From Epinephelus fuscoguttatus (taxonomy: Eukaryota > Chordata > Actinopteri > Perciformes > Serranidae), in the NCBI RefSeq assembly GCF_011397635.1, contig NC_064759.1, forward strand, positions 11,924,428 to 11,988,427: a DNA stretch of 64,000 bases. Direction: 5' to 3'. The notes under the pieces were generated by a model. The model was given only the letters and a program-made list of their open reading frames with translations, made no database searches and was not told where the DNA came from. This document shows, piece after piece, positions 55,879 through 64,000 of this stretch; the stretch's first letter is position 1, and each line of letters starts with the position of its first letter. A program made the position numbers and the translations under genes.

Positions 55879-58130
55879 GCTGCATAAAAGCCATCCACTG
55901 AAGCATACTCACACTTCTGTGTAACCTTAGATCTACGTACGAGCACACTCTGTGGACAAACAGGCCATATTGAGAAAATATCTGTCCAGCGGTCGGAATG
56001 AATCATTTTAACTCTATTTATGTACAGGATTTGTATGTTTGTATGCAGTCACGAGAACGTCAAGTTCCTCATGAAGTCCAAAGATCTTCGTTGGATCGGA
56101 GTCTCTTCTACAACATGCTGCAAATATCCTCTGGTAACCGTTTCATACTCACTTCTCTGCGTGGCTGATAAAATGCTGTTACAAACTGATTTTTGTGCCA
56201 AAATATTCAACCTCTTCGTCTGCAAAGACTCGACGCCGGGGTTGAAATTACAGAGATTCCAAAGAGGGTGAAGGTTGGGATTTTACAAGTAAAGAGGCCG
56301 TGACTGATGCAGCACTGACTCGACCTCCTCCCTCTGACCCCCTTTACACCTGGCATTAAAATGCATTTTGGGTGATCGGGTCTCAATCAGAGAGAGCTTG
56401 ACCAGAAGTACAGGTGTAAATGCACATACGTTGAGGACTGATTATGATCCGGATGTGGTCAGGGATGCATCGTGACTACCTGAAAACGTAATTGCAACTG
56501 CATTTTAAGTCCACATACAACAACTACATGGGAACGGGGTAGCACCGGCTCTCCTTCACTTGATGCTGAAGCTGCGAGGCACACAGTGGTCTCTCTCTCA
56601 TCTCTCATTTATTTTCCCTTTGCGTTCAAAAATAGCTGCATTCATTTCAAACGTTGTGACAGGTGCTGCCACATACGTCCATGTGTCCTTTATGTTGACA
56701 TAGATACATCCACTAGATGGTGCTAGAAGGCAGAATCAAAGGGTCATGACAACAAAGAGGTTGTATAATAATGTACCTTTTAACGAAGGCAGCATTGTAG
56801 ATGGCAGCGATTTACATGGCCATATTATGACACATGGCCGGAGAATTCTTTTCACTGTAGAATCAATCTGTTTGGTTCTGCCATTTTTAAAAAGTCTTCG
56901 TCATGTCCTATAGTTGTATCTCATTCAAACTACGCTACACTGCCCCCATGATTTCTGGTGGTATGGCTCTGTTTTGTCCAAATCTGTCAGCTTTCGGAAA
57001 ACATGCAAAAATACAGACGAAGTTACCTTCTAACTCTTCCTGACTGGCTCCATAGCAAAGATTTTTTTAAAAATAATTGTTTTATTTTTACACCAGTATT
57101 GGCTACGAAAACCGCAGAAAATATGATGTGAGCCCTGTGTCATTTTAGTTAGTTTTTTAATTTTTAAAATAAAAATATTTTTTAAAATTCTTATCCTAAT
57201 AATAGTTGACAGGGGCCTATTTGGACTTGGTTCAGTTGTTTGAGCCCGACAGAGCGATCAGGTCTAGATGTGGACACTTGTGACGCATATTAACACCAGA
57301 TTTCAATGTAATCAAGTTAAATCATAGTTGGGCACAATCTGGAGACAAAACACATTGTAATGCGAGGTGTAAAAGGGATCTCTCATATGGACTCTAACTG
57401 GCCTCTGCCATTATAACCCCAACGCTCTTCTTGTGCAGTCTGGTTTTGTTGTTTGCATCCCAGGCACACTCTCTCTCACCTTCCAGGCTGCTCCTGCATC
57501 TGTTACAACACAGCACTGTTGCATCTGTTCGTTTTTACGTCTTCGTTTAAGTCATTGTATGATATATTCTTAGCACTGTCCAAACATACTCGTTTTGTTC
57601 TGCATTTACACGTCAGTCTGTGACGTTTACTCCAGCACTCTGGGTTTCAGGTGACACAGTAACTATCAGGTTTCGGTGCTGACTTTGAGCTCTCCACAGA
57701 CACATTGAATAAAATGAAAGTTTGTTGTTCTTTTCCCACGCTTTGTGGATTTAAAGGGATGTGTGTGTATGTGTGTGTGTGTGTGTGTGTATAGAGTTTC
57801 TCTTGCCTTATGTTATTTTTTTTCTGATGGGTCATTAGCACTTAACAGTTGGTTACAGTTTGGGGTGTTATTACTCATGACAGCCATGGTGAAAGCAGAA
57901 GCAGCCCATTCTCCTGATACTCTCCAGTTAAACACTAATGATGGGGTCGTATCGGTGTGTGTATATGTGTATTTAAAATGTAAAAAGAAGCTGTTTGAAT
58001 ATTAAATATTATTTATTCAGCTTTTGCAGCATGTTACACGTCTTTATCTACAGTTTTATGTATAAATTGTAACTTATGTGGGTTAAGTTTTGTATATGGA
58101 ATGGTTTAATAAAACACTGATATACACCAC
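55879..58130 (+). other. PDP1 3' UTR with embedded MITE
   Basis: About 2.2 kb from the PDP1 stop to a canonical AATAAA at 58108-58113. A non-autonomous element occupies 56338-57378 (separate entry). Another feature is a (TG)n tract at 57759-57792. The extent of the UTR is inferred from the lack of an earlier strong poly(A) signal next to the stop. Confidence 0.5.
56338..57378. mobile_element. Non-autonomous DNA element in the PDP1 3' UTR
   Basis: The left end is CCCCTTTACACCTGGCATTA. The right end as reverse complement is CCCTTTTACACCTCGCATTA. These are terminal inverted repeats of about 20 bp with few mismatches, and the subterminal TCC...ATATGCGTCAC-like blocks are typical of a teleost family. 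No coding sequence is seen. Confidence 0.6.
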
Positions 58131-58450
58131 GTGGTACTGTTGTCGTTGTTGTGTGTTTTGGTTGACGCAGGCAGGCAGCGGTGGACATGTTGTAACATCT
58201 CTTAACACAATGACCCGCTAATCTCGACCCACTGGAAGGTCAGTGTGCGTAAGGCTGCAGCTGTGGCGTCAGCTGGTGAGTCATATGTCAGCACTCAGTG
58301 AGTTCAGTGTTACGTGTGTCAGTGACCTGTTATGAGTGGTGAACTATAACAAACAGTACAGTGATTTTTGATTGTTGGTATTTTTTTAAAGAAATGTTTC
58401 TTGCAAAGTTTAAGCTTTTCAAGTGTGACAATTTCCTACTTTTTTGTCTT

Positions 58451-59236
58451 AAAGGGACAGTTCACCCCAAAATTAAGAGCACATAATTTTTCCTTTACCT
58501 GTAGTGCTATTTATCAGCCTCGATTGTTTTGGTGTGAGCTGTCGAGTGTTGGAGATACCAGCCGTGAAGACGTCTGCCTTCTCTTAAATGTAATGGAGCT
58601 AGATGGCACTCAGCTTGGGGTGCTCTAAGTGTCAAAAAATACATTTTAAAAAAACTCAACAGCAATGTCTCTTTCCAGGAATCATGACCGTGTTACTCAA
58701 GATAATCCACAGACCTTGTTGTGAGCAGTTTCATGAAGGAACTATTTTCTTTCGACCAACCTACACCCACCAACTGTATCACTGCGCAGAAGGAAGCGTG
58801 CATCTGCTCATGGACGAGGGGTTCGTGCCCATGACAGTGTGAGATGTAAACAATAATTGCGTCCTCCTCAGCTGAGCTCTAACGTTAGCTAGCTCAGTGG
58901 TGCGAGGTGAGCTAGCATTAGATGCATGTTTCTTTCTAAGCAGTGATACAGTTGGTGGGTGTAGTTTGGTAGACTGAAAATAGTTTCTACATGAAACTGC
59001 TCTCAACAAGGTCTGTGGATCATCTTGAGTAACCGGGTCATGATTTCTGGAAAGAGACATTGCTGTTGAGTTTTTTCAAATGTATTTTTTGGTGTGTTGA
59101 GCACCGCAAGCTGAGTGCCATCTAGTTCCATTATATTGGAGGGAAGGCAACTGACACCAAAGCAATCCAGACTGATAAATTGCAGATTACAGTAAAAATA
59201 TATGTATTTTTGATTATGGGGTGAAGTGTCCCTTTA
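58451..59236. mobile_element. Foldback MITE, near-complete (786 bp)
   Basis: Left arm about 58451-58800 and right arm about 58925-59236 are inverted copies of each other: AAAGGGACAGTTCACCCCAA versus TGGGGTGAAGTGTCCCTTTA, ACTCAACAGCAATGTCTCTT versus AAGAGACATTGCTGTTGAGT. A short loop contains GTTAGCTAGCTCAGTGGTGC. Arms diverge only modestly. There is no transposase. Partial copies are at 51714-52182 and 36190-36380. Confidence 0.75.
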
Positions 59237-59487
59237 AATTACAGTCAAGTAAATAATTATGTGCAAAGTGTGAAATGTGACGGGAATTTCTCTCCAGTTT
59301 CTGACATTCTACAAACCAAACAAGTGAGGAAATTATCACGGAGACAATTGGCATGATCCATAATGAAATTATCATTATTTACATTCCACAATAAAAAATG
59401 TAAAAATGACAACTGTATAGTGCTGCTTACACGTTGACGCTTTGGCATTAACTATCTAATGATATAACAGTGTAACACTCTCAAGGG

Positions 59488-59926
59488 CAGTGGAAGAAGA
59501 AGCACTCAGGTCTTTCATTTCAGTAAAAAATAGCAGTACTACAATATTAAAAGACTGTGCTACAAGTAAAATACCTGCATTCAAAACTTTACCTAAGTAA
59601 AATTGTAAAATTGTTAGCATCAAAATGTACTAAAAGTTACAATAAATTAAAGTACTCATTAAGCAGACTTGCCAAGAATAAAATGTATGTTATGTTACTG
59701 GGTTATAATTATTTATGCATTAACGTGTAAACAGCTGGTAAAGATGGAGATGGAATTTTAATTAGAATTTTCTGCACTGATTACTTCTACTTTTACTACT
59801 TAAAGCACATGATCCTGGTGATACTTACGTACTTTAAACCCAATAACATTCTCAATGCATGACTTTTATTTGTAATGGAGTTTTTTTTTCCACTGTGGTA
59901 GTGCTACTTTTACTTCCCACACCACT
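59488..59926. repeat. MITE with AGTGG(A/T)AGAAG ends
   Basis: It starts CAGTGGAAGAAGAAGCACTC and ends TTTACTTCCCACACCACT, the imperfect inverted ends of a very common teleost MITE (consensus AGTGGTGGAAGAAGTA). It is AT-rich with short stutters. Non-coding. Confidence 0.6.
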
Positions 59927-61339
59927 AACAGTGACACCACAGGCAACACAGACACAGTTGTTTGATCCATGAAGTTACTCTCTGGAGACAGTCACCCGCC
60001 ACTAGATGGCGCTGCAGTATCAGACAGGACAGTGTCTCACAGAGGAGGTTTGACTATGATGAAAACACTGACATCAGCTGTATGATATATCTACTAACAA
60101 CTTACTTATAGGGTGTAAATGTAAAGAAAAGTAAGGATTAAATATATTGTTTTGTCTATTCACCTAACTGTGGATAAGAAAAACATCTGCTGGGAATATA
60201 AATTGTCTGGTTTTCCATTAAAGTATAACCTCTTTCGAATAATATCTTCCTTACTAATACAGCATAATAAACAGCCAAGTTGATTTTGAAGTTATTTTAA
60301 AACATGAATTATTTACAGGCATCACCCACAAAGTATTATATTATGATTTTTTATGTTTTAAGAACATTGTAAATCTGTTTTTAAAAAGTAAAAATGAAAC
60401 TTCAAACTGTCTCATTATGAAGGATCTATGTAAATGACCAAAAATACCCTCACATGGCTCCAGATAACAGCACACGGTGAATAGTGCAGACTGTATTAAT
60501 AACGTCCTGTCTTCATTTGCAAATAAAACTTTTATACATGTTTCCTGTTGTGCCACAAATGGTCACAGGAAACTTTACTTTAAGTCAACATCTCTTTTTG
60601 ATCGTCATCGTGATGACTGGACACTTGCTGTGTTTGGTTTATAGGTGACATTCAGTGAGTTACTGGAAATAAACACAACATTTTGGTCAGCTGTACGCCT
60701 CATTTCCGCTGCAGCACAGATGTTTTTCCAGATCTAGTCCATAACAGCAGCCTGAATGACATTTGCTTATGGAATTTGTTTACATGCTTAGACTTTTCCG
60801 TTGGATTAAGACGCGGGATGTGTAATAAAATCACCCCACATAAAATGACTGTCTGATGTGTTTCAACAGAGGAGAGCTCAACACCTAATTTATTTAAAGT
60901 GATCCACCACTTGGGGCAGTCACAGCTGGTCAGGCTGTGCTGTGGAAAATGATATGACAGCATTGTTTTTATCCACACAGAATAAAATAACTGGCATTTA
61001 AAACCACTTTTGGTTAAATTTTAAAAGCAGAGTTGATCTGTTGATCATTTTACAAAGAACAGAGATGGTCTCTTTGAAGTAGAAACACTCATAAATCTAC
61101 AAAATGTTGGTAATAAATGAGATTGATGTTTGATGTTCCAATTTGAAGTTTACTGCAGGGTCAAGGAAAAGGGCGGTTTAGCTACTACCGAATAAAACAT
61201 ATTTTTTAAAAGATGAATAAAGACTTTCAAATATCATAATAAATAAATAAAAGTCTGCACAAAAAATGAGAAAAAATGGATTATAAAAGGTAAGACATTA
61301 ATTTCCAGAATATATTTTTCAAAGTTATACATTTATTTG
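59927..61339. other. AT-rich spacer, no gene seen
   Basis: No open frame of gene-like quality and no repeat family I can name with confidence. Confidence 0.4.
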
Positions 61340-61779
61340 ATAACACTTTACAATAACCACCATTTAGAAATGGTAAATGCTAGTTACTTAAGCTTAAGTT
61401 ATTTTACTGTTAACAAACAATGAAATTAAAATATTTAAAAAAATAAATAAATATCAATAATGCTATAATTAATGGTATTTTAACTTTTTATTGTTGCACA
61501 CAATTATAACATTTTATTAACTATATTAAAATGGTTATTTTTTTGGTTTATAAAAGTCTGTAAACATTATTTGGGTGGCCATAAAGTTGCATTTTGTAGA
61601 AATGCACTGCACAGTTTTTATTAAACATTTAACAAGGTATTAAAAATTATCAGTTATAACTTTATAATAGCCATACAATAATGTTAATAGACAGTTTACA
61701 AACCAATTATTAACCATTAACCAATACTTAACATAGTTAATAAAGTGTTGTAAATGATAAACTGTTAAAATGAAATATA

Positions 61780-63391
61780 CTGAACAAAAAACACTTTTGT
61801 TTTTGCTCCCATTTTTCATGAGCTGAACTCAAAGATCTAAAACATTTTCTATACACACAAAAGACCATTTCCCTCAAATATTGTTCACAAATCTGTCTAA
61901 ATCTGTGTTAGTAGCACTTAGCACTTCTCCTTTGCCGAGATAATCCATCCCACCTCACAGGTGTGGCATATCAAGATGCTGATTAGACAGCATGATTATT
62001 GCCTTAGGCTGGCCACAATAAAAGCCCACTCTGAAATGTGCAGTTTTATCACACAGCACAATGCCACAGATGTCGCAAGTTTTGAGGGAGCGTGCAATTG
62101 GCATGCTGACTGCAGGAATGTCCACCAGAGCTGTTGCCCGTGAATTGAATGTTCATTTCTCTACCGTAAGCCATTTCCAAAGGCGTTTCAGACAATTTGG
62201 CAGTACATCCAACCGGCCTCACAACCGCAGACCACGTGTAACCACACCAGCCCAGGACCTCCACATCCAGCATGTTCACCTCCAAGATCGTCTGAGACCA
62301 GCCACCCAGACAACTGCTGCAACAATCGGTTTGCATAACCAAAGAATTTCTGCACAAACTGTCAGAAACCGTCTCAGGGAAGCTCATCTGCATGCTTGTC
62401 GTCCTCATCGGGGTCTCGACCTGATTGCAGTTCATCATCTTAACTGACTTGAGTGGGCAAATGCTCACATTCGATGGCGTCTGGCACGTTGGAGAGGTGT
62501 TCTCTTCACGGATGAATCCTGGTTTTCACTGTTCAGGGCAGATGGCAGACAGCGTGTGTGGTGTCGTGTGGGTGAGCGGTTTGCTGATGTCAACGTTGTG
62601 GATCGAGTGGCCCATGGTGGTGGTGGGGTCATGGTATGGGCAGGCGTATGTTATGGACAACGAACACAGGTGCATTTTATTGATGGCATTTTGAATGCAC
62701 AGAGATACCGTGACGAGATCCTGAGGTCCATTGCTGTGCCATTCATCCACGACCATCACCTCATGTTGCAGCATGATAATGCACGGCCCCATGTTGCAGG
62801 GATCTGTACACAATTCCTGGAAGCTGAAAACATCCCAGTTCTTGCATGGCCAGCATACTCACCGGACATGTCACCCATTGAGCATGTTTGGGATGCTCTG
62901 GATCGGCGTATACGACAGCGTGTTCCAGTTCCTGCCAATATCCAGCAACTTGGCACAGCCATTGAAGAGGAGTGGACCAACATTCCACAGGCCACAATCA
63001 ACAACCTGATCAACTCTATGCGAAGGAGGTGTGTTGCACTGCATGAGGCAAATGGTGGTCACACCAGATACTGACTGGTTTTCTGACCCCCCCTCCCAGA
63101 CCCTCCCAGTAAAGCAAAACTGCACATTTTAGAGTGGCCTTTTATTGTGGCCAGCCTAAGGCACACCTGAGCAATAATCATGCTGTCTAATCAGCATCTT
63201 GATATGCCACACCTGTGAGGTGGGATGGATTATCTCGGCAAAGGAGAAGTGCTCACTAACACAGATTTAGACAGATTTGTGAACAATATTTGAGGGAAAT
63301 GGTCTTTTGTGTATGTAGAAAAAGTTTTAGATCTTTGAGTTCAGCCCATGAAAAATGGAAGCAAAAACAAGTGTTGTGTTTTCATTTTTGT
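61780..63391 (+). mobile_element. Tc1-like element, DD34E type, transposase disabled
   Basis: The left terminus CTGAACAAAAAACACTTTTG follows a TA. The left inverted repeat (61780 to about 62043) corresponds to the reverse complement of about 63110-63391. The left copy differs by small indels, and the extreme right end has lost its last bases (no CTGAAC match), so the right border is approximate. A relic of the same family lies at 25606-25865. Confidence 0.85.
62061..63074 (+). pseudogene. Tc1-like transposase with one premature stop
   Basis: The frame from ATG 62061 (MPQMSQVLRERAIGML) to the stop at 63072-63074 is 337 codons. It is interrupted only by TGA at 62445-62447, codon 129. HTH region: TRAVARELNVHFSTVSHFQRRF, then RRPRVTT. 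Catalytic motifs are all downstream of the stop: D151 (FTDESWF), D239 (QHDNARPH) and E274 (SPIEHVW), with 34 residues between the last two, so classical DD34E. HGGGGVMVWAG is present. The TGA sits where relatives have an arginine, consistent with a CGA-to-TGA CpG transition. Otherwise no frameshift. Confidence 0.88.
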
Positions 63392-63510
63392 AAATTATAA
63401 TGTTACCAATTACTAAATACCAATAACTGTCTTTTCATTGATTGTTAACAGTAAAATACTATCAACCAAAGTTTAATTAACTAACAGTTTACCAGTTATA
63501 AAGTGTTAAC

Positions 63511-64000
63511 ATGGAGTTTACCTTCTTTCCCCCCACACGTTGCATCACTAACGACCACAGGACTGAGCGGTTACTTATATATACATGATATAATAGTTTC
63601 ACATTTTTACTTCCGCAACATATTTATGTAACTGTGTAAATAATCTCTTGGAGTGCGCTGTGTGCTGTGTACAGTATGTACTATGTACATTGTACTAATG
63701 TGTTCTGGATCCAAGCCAGATGCTAAGCTCTTGAGGTCACTGTGTTATGTTTGCATTATTGTCTTTGTCTGTTGTAAAGCAGAAAAAAATGCTCTTCAAA
63801 TACGATTGCAATAAATTGGTTGACAGATGTATGACTAACACGTTTTTGACTTGGTGACTTGGTTTTTTAATTGTGGGCCATATACAGAAAAATATAAGAA
63901 GATATGGACCAAACAATATTGAATGTATAGTTTTTAACCAGTTACACAGAAAATTAGTTTTTCTAGACCAGAAAAGTGCATTTGCTGTAGAAAATCAATC
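63511..64000. other. Right-end spacer, no gene seen
   Basis: AT-rich sequence. An AATAAA occurs near 63810. I see no exon or named repeat; it may belong to an adjacent gene's 3' flank, but nothing shows this. Confidence 0.3.

Larger units (their letters stand above)
61340..63510. mobile_element. Palindromic repeat interrupted by a Tc1 element
   Basis: The left flank (61341-61425: TAACACTTTACAATAACCAC...TTTTACTGTTAACAAACAAT) is mirrored by the reverse complement of the right flank (63510-63425: GTTAACACTTTATAACTGGT...TTTTACTGTTAACAATCAAT). The two flanks are inverted arms of one non-autonomous repeat, about 0.55 kb long without the Tc1 insert at 61780-63391. Confidence 0.6.

Noticed and set aside
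62445-62447. In-frame TGA as selenocysteine or programmed recoding
   Set aside because: A transposase has no reason for selenocysteine, no SECIS-like structure was noticed, and CpG decay of CGA explains it.

Overview
The window is nuclear DNA of a teleost fish, probably a percomorph. The genes have vertebrate intron-exon structure with GT-AG introns of 0.1 to 6.5 kb. The introns and spacers are full of repeat families typical of teleosts: Tc1-like transposons, hAT-like and PIF/Harbinger remnants, foldback MITEs, tRNA-derived SINEs, LINE 3' ends and LTR pieces. I see no bacterial or phage features and no CRISPR array.

Layout, left to right. (1) TEX10 lies on the minus strand. Eleven coding exons (508-9092) encode 738 in-frame residues from the start codon, and the 3' end of the gene is off the left edge. 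(2) A gene on the plus strand (about 10,000-18,200) encodes a 438-residue protein with one U1/matrin-type C2H2 zinc finger and a DYPGG pentapeptide repeat. I cannot name it. It is head-to-head with TEX10. (3) An RBM12B-like gene on the minus strand has one coding exon (18826-20544) with four RRMs. It converges with gene 2. (4) TMEM67 (meckelin) on the plus strand has 28 exons, 984 residues, 25043-44390. It is head-to-head with RBM12B. (5) PDP1, pyruvate dehydrogenase phosphatase catalytic subunit 1, is on the plus strand with eight coding exons (49246-55878), an upstream noncoding exon near 46.2 kb and a 2.2-kb 3' UTR. (6) The last 6 kb (58.1-64.0 kb) has no gene, only nested repeats. RBM12B-TMEM67-PDP1 is the order I recall from human 8q22.1, so this looks like a conserved block. 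TEX10 (human 9q31) joins it on the left.

The five genes do not form a pathway: ribosome biogenesis (TEX10), RNA binding (RBM12B-like and perhaps the zinc-finger gene), ciliary transition zone (TMEM67) and mitochondrial pyruvate dehydrogenase control (PDP1). The accessory interest is in the mobile DNA. An apparently intact Tc1-like element of the DD38E type sits in TMEM67 intron 1, and its roughly 270-bp inverted repeats overlap the end of its own transposase gene. A DD34E Tc1 element is disabled by a single stop codon and nested in an older repeat. Two hAT-like insertions have recognisable 8-bp target duplications. A structurally perfect tRNA-Thr(UGU) gene lies antisense in a TMEM67 intron. 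I did not find a convincing new biological system; the window is an ordinary vertebrate gene block with informative transposon history.
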